A DNA stretch of 64,000 nucleotides from positions 1 through 64,000 of the forward strand of contig NZ_BSFK01000003.1 in NCBI RefSeq assembly GCF_027922305.1, read 5' to 3'. The notes beneath the pieces are model-generated. The model was given only the letters and a program-made list of their open reading frames with translations. It was not told where the DNA came from and ran no database searches. A program made the translations under genes and the position numbers. This document shows positions 43,001 through 51,008 of the stretch, in pieces. Each line of letters starts with the position of its first letter. Positions within the stretch are counted from its first letter, which is position 1. Source of the stretch: Methylopila jiangsuensis (GTDB lineage Bacteria; Pseudomonadota; Alphaproteobacteria; Rhizobiales; Methylopilaceae).

Positions 43001-44161
43001 GGCGAGTCGAGAGCCCTCCATGCGGTCGAAGACACCGCCCGTCTTTTCAGGCGCCGGGGGCGGAGGCGGCAGGATTTCGACGCCGCCTGAGCGGTCGCGG
43101 CGGACGCGGCTGTTCGCCGTCATCTCGCCGCGCTCCATCATCGGGCAGACGCGCGCCAGGCGCATGCTGATCTCGCGCAGCAGGAAGCCGTCGGTCCAAC
43201 GGCCGCTGCGCTCGGCTTTCGCGCAGAACGCGTCGAACACGATGCGCGCGAGCTCGGCGTAGTCGTTGTCGGAATAGCGCTGGCTGTCGTTGGCGCGAAC
43301 GGTCTCCCAGACGAGCTTCGTGAGAAACTTCTCGCGCCCGTCGGTGATCAGATTCGAGCGTGGATCTTCGTACCAGTCCTTAGTCGTGGCCGGCAGATCC
43401 GGGACCACCTTCGTGCCCGTCTTCGACGAGATAGCCGTGAGGCCGAGCGTGTAGTGCTTCGCCGGCGGGTTGAAGATCAGGTTCAGCTCGGCGAGCTTGC
43501 GCTCGAACTTCCCGAGCTCCTCCTCAGTGGTGACCGGGAGCTCCATCGGCGAGATCTGGCAGGGGTGCTCAAGCCACTGGAAGCGTGAGCCGCTCGAATG
43601 GTGGCGGCCGTAAAATGTGACGGTCGACGCTTTCGCCAGGATCTCGACCATGTGCTCGGAGGCGACGGCTGGGTCGCCGTCCTTCGACAGCACGTGCGAG
43701 CGCTTGTTGAAGCTCGCTTCGCGATCAAGCCGGTAGAACAGCATGATCTTCGGCGCGTTGCCGATGCGCCGGTAGTCGGTGTGCCCGAGTGTGCGGGTGA
43801 TCAAGTTCTCGATCTCGACCGAGAGGCGCTCATCGGTGACGTCGACGTCGATGGCGATCGCGTTGCCCGATGACGGCCCCATGATAGCGGCGACGTTGTG
43901 GGTGCTGGCGTGCCAGCACCACTTATTCATCAGCTCGTCGGCCGGGCGCTCGGTCTGATATTTGGACCAGGCAATGACCTCGCCCTCGATGCGCGCCGGC
44001 ATGCGGCGGCCGGTCCGCTCCTGCGGGTAGACCGACCAGTCGCGCTTGTGCAGCTCCGGGGCGTAGATCTGGAAAAAGGATTCGCCGAACTGCTCGGAAG
44101 TGACGACGAATTCCTCGCCGGTCTCCTCGAAGCGCTGGGCGAAATACTCGCGGAGGTCCAT
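40049..44161 (-). CDS. Primase-polymerase/helicase fusion with cysteine cluster
   Basis: A 1370-residue replication protein. The N-terminal part (about 1-240) is an archaeo-eukaryotic-type PrimPol domain: IAIDVDVTD with metal-binding Asp105 and Asp107, APKIMLFYR and the HMVEILAKASTVTFYGRHHS element. A helicase follows: Walker A MPGSGKTTG (about 484-492), Walker B ALIVDEDPTLG, motif IV-like LLLDASAN and motif VI QGVGRPRN. Between Walker A and B lies a cysteine group (CKTCHYAKE, ALCEQ, RRCDVWARGEC, AHC) placed as the Fe-S domain is in XPD/DinG helicases; that reading is inferred. It should prime and unwind the element's DNA for replication. Confidence 0.82.
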   Translation of the reverse strand: MDLREYFAQRFEETGEEFVVTSEQFGESFFQIYAPELHKRDWSVYPQERTGRRMPARIEGEVIAWSKYQTERPADELMNKWCWHASTHNVAAIMGPSSGNAIAIDVDVTDERLSVEIENLITRTLGHTDYRRIGNAPKIMLFYRLDREASFNKRSHVLSKDGDPAVASEHMVEILAKASTVTFYGRHHSSGSRFQWLEHPCQISPMELPVTTEEELGKFERKLAELNLIFNPPAKHYTLGLTAISSKTGTKVVPDLPATTKDWYEDPRSNLITDGREKFLTKLVWETVRANDSQRYSDNDYAELARIVFDAFCAKAERSGRWTDGFLLREISMRLARVCPMMERGEMTANSRVRRDRSGGVEILPPPPPAPEKTGGVFDRMEGSRLAGLIGPAKFEPRYNTKTGEAQFTYPKKEAVDVLKDMAARALPVDRRKIHTDVAAASITAARYLMAAIEAHRREKELASEGVELQGPSAAEHMEALCLMPGSGKTTGVVSELTSIMQAPARKLPASERLIFSVKTHRLMHEAAEKATKAGRRAMIEGLPGVEILTADSPIPTGPSDKVRIGLAEGKSRCKTCHYAKEFQRLADVGMSSVALCEQDDETAPGGKRRCDVWARGECTFKNQEAIFAHCQILLVVAPYLTLPSTPRWMKQGCVALIVDEDPTLGLAREYTAKIEDLLEIRDGRVTDELKKELGWRKPRKGEKPARSPINEVGVAELRRALWRMVIDALEAGRDPAAMLVDYRDQDRVSGRAYVLAAKACVSRAHNGESKLRPNMPIEELRAMLDSRPKQTAGVTAERQLISVILDRMDQIAKDRIARELWKVDLVRAENHVALARDIPAAEMMDYKEKVETVRSFEPRAGARGTVDARLQLRDPNGAQFWAKRNWDAAEAQKAATKPGHRPRAYTGPRYTHLRISKRLKMNFGSVPTLLLDASANIQLVEKAFGRKVRPITVDAIPHQVVAACFDRSYSDYQLIPRAEDTPAQIAAKEANVARLRLNITMAADFGAPGRVLFITTKKAQPIIRQAWLAPSNADWMYFGDVRGRDGAKDHAGVVIIGRSQFPISTDDAIGAAFSYDSDEPEQPFDRFGTGLEFDDKGEPVELFRRKTDRVVHLRNGHDVIRQVPEMPAGFGRFVDQGWRDEEIIQGVGRPRNVYRHGDTPPPFVLYLGSALPSSVIVDEIFHDADMVKHAGPAEARRIAGEITSAQAPIDAEDDAIEPAAQLMIEQRVAELRAKEKADKKVAIPTKAIIEKAKKELFAEWRLQAYRHVPDLDPTVFSHLADDAAIKRITGYPAEELDRIAIEASQAAADDAVEPLVLEMGAQCETGGTSEAEVAKPTVIATWIDGPSIAPCEIPLDDDQLQEIAAEWTG

Positions 44162-44588
44162 CAGCGCGCCTCACCGGCGGCGGACAGAATCCGATCGTGA
44201 GCGGACGCACGAATGCGCTCCGCGAAAACCCTGATCCCCATGGGAAGGTCGCTCAAGCACTTTGGATGGCACAATCGGCAGGGGCCACCCCGCCGACCCA
44301 CGTAGAGTCCCACCGAACCGCGCGCGCCACAAGAAAAATCTCATCGGCGCGGAAAGAAAGTCCGCGCGAGGATTCAGAGTCCTGGGACTTTCAAACTAAT
44401 CATGGCCGCAAAAATCGGCTGGAGGCCCTGCGGCTGTTGAGGGTGAGGCAACAAATAGCAAGATACAACTTGCAACTTGTTGCCCTAAAAATCTTCAAAC
44501 CGCCTGCAATCAGGTACAGCTATCCCTCAAACGGCGTGATCGTAGAAGGCGAAAAGTTGTCGAATAAATCGCTATCCCTCGTTTAACC

Positions 44589-44633
44589 CTAGTGCGATGT
44601 AGAGACCGGTGGGAGAATCCCTCTAGTGCGATG
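44589..44633. repeat. Two direct copies of CTAGTGCGATG
   Basis: Exact copies at 44589-44599 and 44623-44633, 34 bases apart, just before the gene at 44664; an inverted copy is at 39691-39701. The surrounding gap (44162-44663) is AT-rich in its second half and contains no gene I can support. It should hold the divergent promoters of the primase-helicase gene and the 44664 gene. Confidence 0.6.
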
Positions 44634-44663
44634 CAATTCGCGTTCGCGTAAGGGTTTCTACGC

Positions 44664-44993
44664 ATGCCGATCAACGGGAAGTTCGTTTCCGACCGGTCCC
44701 GCACTGAGAAGGAAGAGCGCCTCGAGAGGATCCGCTTTATGGCGGAGAAGTTCGACCTCTCAGGCGGAGACATCATCTACTCCGGACGCCGGTATCCGGA
44801 CAAAAAGTTCCAGGAGCTGATGTCCCGGCGCTGGGAGGGCCTTGGCGGCGAGAAGGCGTTTTTGATCGAGGACGCCGTCCTGATATCCATCGGCACCTAC
44901 CCCGAGTTCCCTCGCCTCGAATGGCCGGAGAACATCGACCCATACCGGGCTCGAGGCCCGCGTGGGGCCACCGCCTTCGCCACGGCGGCGTGA
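44664..44993 (+). CDS. Hypothetical protein of about 109 residues
   Basis: A charged protein with a helical start (RTEKEERLERIRFMAEKFDL), then GGDIIYSGRRYPDKKFQELM and an aromatic/proline C-terminal part (TYPEFPRLEWPENIDPYRAR). No family recognised. Its stop overlaps a GTG start of a following amber-interrupted frame (GTGA, 44990-44993), so the two were designed as a coupled pair. Confidence 0.55.
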   Translation: MPINGKFVSDRSRTEKEERLERIRFMAEKFDLSGGDIIYSGRRYPDKKFQELMSRRWEGLGGEKAFLIEDAVLISIGTYPEFPRLEWPENIDPYRARGPRGATAFATAA

Positions 44994-45196
44994 CGTGCAT
45001 CCTCGCTCGCAGAAATCTCGACATCATCATCTAGGCGCAGCTGCACGGGACGCTGGTCGACGACCGTGTGAAGGAGCCCTGGTATAGGGATTTCCGCAGG
45101 CGCTTCGTCGAGGCCAAGAAGGGCTGGCAGGAGCGGAAACGGCTGAAGGATCTGGCGGAAGCCGAGCCCTACAGCGAGACGCTCGACGCGGTCTAA
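44990..45196 (+). pseudogene. Small gene interrupted by an in-frame amber codon
   Basis: From GTG 44990, which overlaps the upstream stop, the frame reads MTCILARRNLDIII, then TAG at 45032-45034, then AQLHGTLVDDRVKEPWYRDF, RRRFVEAKKGWQERKRLKDL and on to a TAA at 45194, exactly where the opposite-strand DUF4365 gene ends. The downstream part has good coding character (charged helices, 54 codons) and no start codon of its own except an internal GTG. A nonsense mutation, readthrough or a sequencing error are all possible. Function unknown. Confidence 0.5.
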
Positions 45197-46138
45197 TCAC
45201 CTTTCGGGGTCGGACATCCGCTCTTGGTGTTCCCACTCCATGTCCTCGTGCCAGGCCTTGTTCTGCGCGTACTCCGCATACTCGGCTGCGCCCATGGTCT
45301 CTGGCGAAGGATCCGGTAGCTCAGGCTCGTCGTTCGGTTCGGCTCCCTCTCGGTAGAACTCCTCGAGCTTAAGCAGCGCCAGGCCGAGCTCGTTCAATTC
45401 CCCCCGGAATGTGTGCACCGTGACCTCGGCGTCCGCCTCATGCGGGAACAGGTGGTAGGCGAACTTCGCCCACGGAAAGAGATCAAGCACCGTCGAGAGG
45501 GATCGCGCCGGCATGTAAAAGTCGATGACGTTCTCGCCGTCGTCATCGGCGTCGTTGGGGTCGATGAAGGTCATCTTCGCGCCGCGGATGTTGAGGCTCT
45601 TGTTCACCCAGTCGTCGACGACGAGGAACACCTCACCGTTCTCGCTTGTGCGGCGTATGAGATCCGCGTCGACTGCGAGCCGCTGTTCTCGCCGGCTGCG
45701 CGGGTCCGAGGGGTCGAGACATCGCTCGATCGCCGTCCCTGAGGCCGCTGTCAGAACCTGTCGCCGCGGTATGTCGACCGTCCACGAGCCGTCGTCCTTC
45801 ACCACCGCATGATGACGCTCGACGCGTCGCCATATCGTCAGTCCGGTGGTCGGATCGTGCAGGACCAGCAGGACCGGAAGCGAGTGGTTCGACCAATACT
45901 CCAGGTGCCTGGCCGACCCGCGGAAGACGACCCGATCTCCGTCAGGGCGAAAGAACGACGGTCCGGATTTGATCTGAAGGCCGACCAGCTTTCCCGTCGG
46001 CTGGTCGCCATCCATGATCTCGACGTGCGCATCGATGCCGAAATCGCTCGCGTGCTGCTCTCTGAACAGCCAGCCCATCTCGAGAAAGATCGCCTCAACG
46101 GCGTTTACGCCCCTGCGGCTGGTGTTGTCGGTCGTCAC
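45197..46138 (-). CDS. DUF4365 domain protein, putative nuclease-fold defence protein
   Basis: A 313-residue protein. Residues 1-150 form a DUF4365 domain with [34 protein letters not shown] and [12 protein letters not shown]; the D..E..QxK arrangement is that of PD-(D/E)XK nucleases. The family is common in defence islands as a stand-alone gene or as an N-terminal module. The C-terminal half is acidic and unassigned. Its GTG start overlaps the stop of an SRAP-like fragment (GTGA, 46135-46138). The activity is inferred. Confidence 0.75.
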   Translation of the reverse strand: MTTDNTSRRGVNAVEAIFLEMGWLFREQHASDFGIDAHVEIMDGDQPTGKLVGLQIKSGPSFFRPDGDRVVFRGSARHLEYWSNHSLPVLLVLHDPTTGLTIWRRVERHHAVVKDDGSWTVDIPRRQVLTAASGTAIERCLDPSDPRSRREQRLAVDADLIRRTSENGEVFLVVDDWVNKSLNIRGAKMTFIDPNDADDDGENVIDFYMPARSLSTVLDLFPWAKFAYHLFPHEADAEVTVHTFRGELNELGLALLKLEEFYREGAEPNDEPELPDPSPETMGAAEYAEYAQNKAWHEDMEWEHQERMSDPER

Positions 46139-46347
46139 GCCGCCTCTTCCAGTCCGTCCTTCCGAGGCCCACGCGCGACGATCGTCAGCGCATCATCCGG
46201 CAGCGGCCGCTGCAGGGCCTTTGCCTCGAACCAGTCCGCCCGCAGCCAGACATCGATCTCCTCGGTGGTCGTGAGGATGACGGGCATGGCCTTTAAGTGG
46301 ACTGGCATCACGGGGTGTCTGTCGACGCGGATCTCGGGCAGCATCAT
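46135..46347 (-). pseudogene. C-terminal remnant of an SRAP (YedK/HMCES-like) protein
   Basis: Seventy residues: [20 protein letters not shown] followed by [17 protein letters not shown], which is the C-terminus of SOS-response-associated peptidases that crosslink to abasic sites in single-stranded DNA. The catalytic N-terminal part starting MCGR is absent, and stop codons precede the fragment in its frame. It still overlaps the DUF4365 start, so translation coupling may be what is left of its role. Confidence 0.75.
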
Positions 46348-46518
46348 CCAGCGATTGTAGGCAACCGGCAGCTTTGCCTACAACAGGCGATGGGGTGGCG
46401 ATCACAGCACAACCGCGAGCTGGCGGACGAGGGAGACCGGCTCGCCTGATGGCTTGCCAATTAGGCATATCGCACCTCCATAATTGCCAGCGCTCGGACC
46501 CTCCCTTATCGTGAACGG

Positions 46519-48021
46519 ATGGAAGAAGCCGTTGATTCTCGCTTACTCGATGAAGGCTCGGAGAGCCCAAAAGACCTGAGTGCAAGGTCTTTGAAGAAGG
46601 CTGTCGAGAAAAAATCTAAACTAAGTGTGGTCTCTCTATTTGCCGGGATCGGTGGTTTCGACATAGCTTTTGAGTCTGCTGGAGCGGAAGTGCTCTTGCA
46701 GTGTGAGAGCGATAAGTATTGCCAGGCTGTTTTGAGGCGCCATTGGCCTGCAGCAGTTTTGGCTTCTGACATCCGATCACTCGACGCGTCATCGATCCCT
46801 GACGCCGATATTTGGACAGCTGGCTTTCCCTGTCAGGACGTGTCCCTCGCGCGCGGAAATCACGGCCGAAATGGCCTGACAGGAAATCACACCAGCTTAT
46901 TTTTCGAACTTATGGCTCTCGTGGAGCTGAGAAGTCCAAAGATCATCGTTCTAGAGAATGTCGTTGGGCTACTTAATTCCCATCAGGGTCGGGACTTCGC
47001 AATCATCCTGCGCGAACTGACCAGTCGCGGTTATGCGGTCGCTTGGCGTGTATTGAACGCGAGGTATTTTGGCGCTCCGCAGTCTCGATCACGGGTTTTC
47101 CTGTGCGCTTGGCTGGGCGATCCAAGGCGTGCGGCGCTGTCTCTCTTCGAACCAGCTGCAAGTGCGAAGCTCGAACGAGAGCGTGCCGGATTTCTGGCTC
47201 CGAGCACCCATCACACGGGGGCGATCGTCCCTGAAGTTGCCTACTGTTTGGCGGCCACCTCAGGGCGCCACACAGGCAACGACTGGTCGCGATCGTATGT
47301 GTCATACAAGGACGGCGTTCGCCGACCGACACCGACCGAAAGTGAGCGCCTTCAGGGCTTTCCAACCAATTGGACTGTCCCGAATAGCGATTTCAGACCT
47401 CCAGCTCGCGGCTTGGATTCAGAACGATATCGAGCCATCGGGAATGCCGTGGCTGTTCCAGTCGTTCGTTGGATAGCCGACCGGATCAAGGCGGTCGAGC
47501 GCATGCGGACGTCGAAGTCCGTTGGGAATCGTTTCCCCAAAGAAGTCTTGGACGTATGTCCTGAGCTAAGGGTCGATGGTCGACTGGTCGACTTTGCTGA
47601 GATTCACAGCAAGATCGCCGTAGGCGGCTTCAGCTATCGTTGGAAGAATGGCGGATGTGCTTGGGGCGACGAGATCGTCGAAGGTAACGCCTCTCCCGCA
47701 CCAGCTAATATTATACCGTCTAAGTTTGTTGATTTACTCGACCCAGACACGCCTGACACGAAATATTTTCTCACTGCGAATGCTGCAGTTGGAATTATTC
47801 GGCGTGCAGACGTGGTGGGCCGAACGTTGTTTCCGCCTATGCGCGCTGCTTTAGAAGCAATGGTCAAGAACCCCACTGAGGTCGTCGCGTCGGTGACGGC
47901 AGAGAATGCCTGGAGAGACAAGGGTGCCAAGTCCAGCGTTCGTCCGACTGGGGCCAACAAGCGCGGAAAAATCGAGACAACTCGCGCAAGCGCCCGCCGG
48001 GCCCTACGCCGCGCAGATTGA
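46519..48021 (+). CDS. C5-cytosine DNA methyltransferase
   Basis: A 500-residue modification enzyme. Motif I FAGIGGFD (41-48), motif IV GFPCQDVS with catalytic Cys105, motif VI LENVVG (145-150), motif VIII QSRSRVFL and motif X YRAIGNAVAVPVV (near 300) are intact, with the target-recognition region between VIII and X. An unassigned C-terminal extension of about 160 residues follows. GC is lower than in the chromosome. It overlaps the McrB-like gene, which together with McrC suggests a restriction-modification system in which this enzyme protects host DNA. Confidence 0.93.
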   Translation: MEEAVDSRLLDEGSESPKDLSARSLKKAVEKKSKLSVVSLFAGIGGFDIAFESAGAEVLLQCESDKYCQAVLRRHWPAAVLASDIRSLDASSIPDADIWTAGFPCQDVSLARGNHGRNGLTGNHTSLFFELMALVELRSPKIIVLENVVGLLNSHQGRDFAIILRELTSRGYAVAWRVLNARYFGAPQSRSRVFLCAWLGDPRRAALSLFEPAASAKLERERAGFLAPSTHHTGAIVPEVAYCLAATSGRHTGNDWSRSYVSYKDGVRRPTPTESERLQGFPTNWTVPNSDFRPPARGLDSERYRAIGNAVAVPVVRWIADRIKAVERMRTSKSVGNRFPKEVLDVCPELRVDGRLVDFAEIHSKIAVGGFSYRWKNGGCAWGDEIVEGNASPAPANIIPSKFVDLLDPDTPDTKYFLTANAAVGIIRRADVVGRTLFPPMRAALEAMVKNPTEVVASVTAENAWRDKGAKSSVRPTGANKRGKIETTRASARRALRRAD

Positions 48022-49372
48022 TCTAACCTGCGCGCAGGTTCCAACCGATTTCGATGCAGGCTCAGAGCTTTGGCTTTGGCTCGGAAGCGATAACAATAAG
48101 GGATCTCCAACCGAGTGGGATCAGGGGATCCGCGCGCTCGCGACGTGCAAGTCGAAGTCTCAAATTGAAGGAACTCGGTCGTTCGAGCTTGAGTTAGATA
48201 ATGTCTACTTGCTGCCGCGGAGCGTTGCGAAGACAGAGCTTCTTGGCGCGTCGCCCGAAACGTATGCTAGATCATTGGCAGAAGCTGCCATTGTTGGATT
48301 GAATAACTATTCGTCGCAGGTCGTACAGCTTCTGTCAGACGACGAATTCGCCACTATCGGCGCTTTGATCGCTCACCTTCTGCCGGAAACGAAAGAGGCG
48401 ATAGCCGCACGCGTCCCGGGAGCGAGCGAAATATCCTTGTTTCCACGACCGGACGGCGAAGGAGCAAGCGCCGCTGACGCAGAAGCGGGCGGATCATTCA
48501 CGGTGTCTGCGCCGCCGCCGCTTGAGTCTTTATTGGACGACGATGATCCAGTCCTGGTTGAGATCCGCCGCCTGCTTGAGGAAGACGGCGTCGGCGGCGT
48601 ACTTTTAGTCGGGCCGCCTGGCACGGGTAAGTCTTGGTACGCTCGGCAGGCCGCCATCAAAATGGTCGAGGGCAACTCGTCCCGGATGCGCGAAGTGCAG
48701 TTTCATCCTTCATATCAGTATGAGGATTTTGTCGAAGGCTACGTGCCGGACGCCGACCGCGGCTTTCGCCTTGTGGACAAACACCTTCTGCAGATCGCCA
48801 CGATGGCTCGATCTGTAGAAGGACCCGTCGTCATGGTCATCGACGAATTCAGCAGAACTGATCCTGCGCGCGTTCTTGGCGAGACCATGACGTACATGGA
48901 AACCTCACTTCGCGGCGTCGAGTTTAGCCTCCCATCTGGTCGAAAAGCGACGATCCCCGCCAATCTCGTTTTCCTCGCGACAATGAATCCAGAGGATAGG
49001 TCGGTTGATGAGATCGACGACGCCATGGATAGAAGATGGGCGAAAGTCCGCCTGCGCCCCGATGCAGACAAGTTACGCGGGTTTCTCGTGGCGAATGGGG
49101 TGCCTGGTCCGGTAGCAGGCCCCATCATCGCGATGTTCAACAATCTCCAAAGCCACATCGAGATCGGGCACGCGTTTTTTCGAACCGTCCACGATGCGGC
49201 GTCGATGACGAGGCTTTGGGAAAGCCAGCTCCAATATGTCGTGAGAAAGAAATTCCGCTTCGATCCAGATACTTTGCGCGAAATTGAAGCGTTGTGGGCT
49301 GAATGTCAGACCGCCATTTCGCCAGCTCTCGCTGATGGCGAAGCAGCGGCTGCGCCAAGCCCTGAGGCCTGA
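47924..49372 (+). CDS. McrB-like AAA+ NTPase, restriction motor subunit
   Basis: A 482-residue protein: an N-terminal DNA-recognition-type domain (about 1-190) followed by an AAA+ module with Walker A GPPGTGKS (230-237), Walker B VVMVIDEFSRTDPARV and ATMNPEDRSVDEIDDAMDRR. In classical McrB the GTP-specific element at this last place reads NTAD; here it is NPED, so the nucleotide used is uncertain. GTG 47924 is preceded by GGAGAG; ATG 47906 is an alternative. It overlaps the methyltransferase gene by about 98 bases and McrC by TGATG. Confidence 0.88.
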   Translation: MPSPAFVRLGPTSAEKSRQLAQAPAGPYAAQIDLTCAQVPTDFDAGSELWLWLGSDNNKGSPTEWDQGIRALATCKSKSQIEGTRSFELELDNVYLLPRSVAKTELLGASPETYARSLAEAAIVGLNNYSSQVVQLLSDDEFATIGALIAHLLPETKEAIAARVPGASEISLFPRPDGEGASAADAEAGGSFTVSAPPPLESLLDDDDPVLVEIRRLLEEDGVGGVLLVGPPGTGKSWYARQAAIKMVEGNSSRMREVQFHPSYQYEDFVEGYVPDADRGFRLVDKHLLQIATMARSVEGPVVMVIDEFSRTDPARVLGETMTYMETSLRGVEFSLPSGRKATIPANLVFLATMNPEDRSVDEIDDAMDRRWAKVRLRPDADKLRGFLVANGVPGPVAGPIIAMFNNLQSHIEIGHAFFRTVHDAASMTRLWESQLQYVVRKKFRFDPDTLREIEALWAECQTAISPALADGEAAAAPSPEA

Positions 49373-50670
49373 TGCCGCCGGCTGCAGCCGTTCCCACCAT
49401 GCCTGATCGAGGTGACAAGGTCGTCCTCGAGATGGCCTCTCGGCAGTCGATCAATCTCGACATCAAGGCGCTACTCGAGCGCGGCAAACTCGATATCTAC
49501 CCGCATGTAGAAGAGCGCGGGCTGCTCTTCATCAACATTCGCCGCGATAAGATGGTGCTGTCAGCCGGCGCATATATTGGTCTCATTCCGCTGACACCAA
49601 CGCTATCGATTGACGTCAAGCCCAAGCTTCCAGTCGGCAACCTAGCTCGGGTTTTAGATGTCGCTCAAGGTTCTCTGATCTCCATCCCAGGCGTGGATCG
49701 CCTATACCTTGCCAGTGAGCAAGCCAACAATAGCGTTCTGGAGTTCCTTTGTGCAAATCTATTGGATGCTTTGCGTCCGATCGAAGCCAATGGCCTTCTT
49801 AAAGAGTACGTTCGCTCAAGCTCGGTCACTAGTCATCCGAGAGGTCGGATCAATATCAGCGAGACTTTAAGCTCTTGCTGGAGCAGGGGTCAGATCCATC
49901 GGGTTAGCTCCCAGCATTTTGGCCAAACATCGAACATATCTGCTAACCGTATTATCAAATCTGCTCTTCAGCATGTGTTGGCTCGACTGAGAAGGGCTGC
50001 GGATCGCTCTCGAGAACTCACGCGGCTCGGCAATCTCGCAATCTATAATTTCCCGAAATCTATAGATCCGGCGACTGGTGGCGATTTCGCGCGATGTAAG
50101 AATATTATTTCAAATCGTTCGCTTCCTCCTGTTAGGGCATATTATTATAGAGCGATCGAAATAGCATTGATGATACTCTCAAATGGAGGCGTATCGCTTC
50201 AAGATCGCGGCAGTGACATCCTTCTGGAGTCGTTTATCCTAAATTTTGAGATCTTGTTTGAAGACTATCTCAGGCGCGTTTTGCAAAACAGACGCGTCAG
50301 AGACATCGTTGTTCGGGATGGTAATAACGAAGGAAAGAAGCCGCTTTTTGATGATGCGAGACAGCCTCCAGCTCAGCCTGATATCGTCCTCTACTCACCA
50401 TCTGACCGGAAAAAATTGATAGCGGAAGTCAAATATAAAGATAAACCGTCGAGAGAAGACATTAATCAAGCGGTGACTTATGCCGTCTCCTATCGCACGG
50501 ATCGAGCGATCTTAGTTCATCAAAGCCGTCCCGATGGACCCAAGGGTTTGCGGCACATCGGAACGACAAATGGCATCAGCATCGATGCATATGCCTTCGA
50601 TCTGGCCAATGCAGACTTTCAACAGGAAGAACGGCTTTTCGCAGATCGTCTTTTCGGGCTGATGGTCTGA
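49372..50670 (+). CDS. McrC-like restriction endonuclease subunit
   Basis: A 432-residue protein. The N-terminal part (KMVLSAGAYIGLIPLTPTLS, then DVKPKLPVGNLARVLD) is the McrC domain that joins the McrB ring; the C-terminal PD-(D/E)XK nuclease has Asp337 in PDIVLYS and Glu352/Lys354 in IAEVKYK, all intact. Together with the preceding genes it forms a methyltransferase-McrB-McrC set like the LlaJI system, expected to cut DNA that lacks the methylation. Strikingly AT-rich codons appear near 50100-50330. Confidence 0.9.
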   Translation: MPPAAAVPTMPDRGDKVVLEMASRQSINLDIKALLERGKLDIYPHVEERGLLFINIRRDKMVLSAGAYIGLIPLTPTLSIDVKPKLPVGNLARVLDVAQGSLISIPGVDRLYLASEQANNSVLEFLCANLLDALRPIEANGLLKEYVRSSSVTSHPRGRINISETLSSCWSRGQIHRVSSQHFGQTSNISANRIIKSALQHVLARLRRAADRSRELTRLGNLAIYNFPKSIDPATGGDFARCKNIISNRSLPPVRAYYYRAIEIALMILSNGGVSLQDRGSDILLESFILNFEILFEDYLRRVLQNRRVRDIVVRDGNNEGKKPLFDDARQPPAQPDIVLYSPSDRKKLIAEVKYKDKPSREDINQAVTYAVSYRTDRAILVHQSRPDGPKGLRHIGTTNGISIDAYAFDLANADFQQEERLFADRLFGLMV

Positions 50671-50682
50671 TTTGGAACGCGG

Positions 50683-50898
50683 TCATCCTGATCTGGTGGC
50701 TGGCCTGACGCGGCCGCGCGCGTAGCCGGTCGAGACCCGCGCCGACAGCCGCGCGACCTCCTCCTCGAGCGCGGCGTTCGCAACGAGTAGCGCCCGCACC
50801 GCGGCCCATGCATCACCGTCACAGGCCTCGACGGCCTGATCGGTGGCGAGGTCGAGCGCAGAGCCCTCGGGGCTTAGAGTTTCAGCGGCTTCCGCCAT
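50683..50898 (-). CDS. Conserved small hypothetical protein
   Basis: A 71-residue protein with a core GDAWAAVRALLVANAALEEEV and STGYARGR, a pattern I recognise from many short alphaproteobacterial proteins of unknown function. It is helical and acidic at the N-terminus. It is convergent with mcrC and preceded by a tandem 17-base repeat. Confidence 0.6.
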   Translation of the reverse strand: MAEAAETLSPEGSALDLATDQAVEACDGDAWAAVRALLVANAALEEEVARLSARVSTGYARGRVRPATRSG

Positions 50899-50913
50899 CG
50901 CGCACGCTCCTCG

Positions 50914-50950
50914 TAATGCCGTTTCCGCAGGCCTAATGCGATTTCCGCAG
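50914..50950 (-). promoter_or_regulatory. Tandem 17-base repeat before the 71-residue gene
   Basis: TAATGCCGTTTCCGCAG (50914-50930) and TAATGCGATTTCCGCAG (50934-50950) differ at two bases and are spaced 20 bases, two helical turns. They lie directly upstream of the leftward start at 50898 and may be an operator or activator site. The rightward gene starts at 51009. Confidence 0.55.
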
Positions 50951-51008
50951 ATCCGATCATGCCGCGAGTCGGCTTGACGCGGCTAGTCCATGTTCGACAT
51001 TTGTTCTC

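Noticed and set aside
44197-44586. 129-codon plus-strand frame in the gap after the primase-helicase gene
   Set aside because: No ribosome site at its GTG start, irregular composition and no recognisable helices or motifs; treated as intergenic.
46193-46585. 130-codon minus-strand frame between the SRAP remnant and the methyltransferase
   Set aside because: It is out of frame with the recognisable SRAP tail and has no family features; the SRAP frame itself is stopped upstream.
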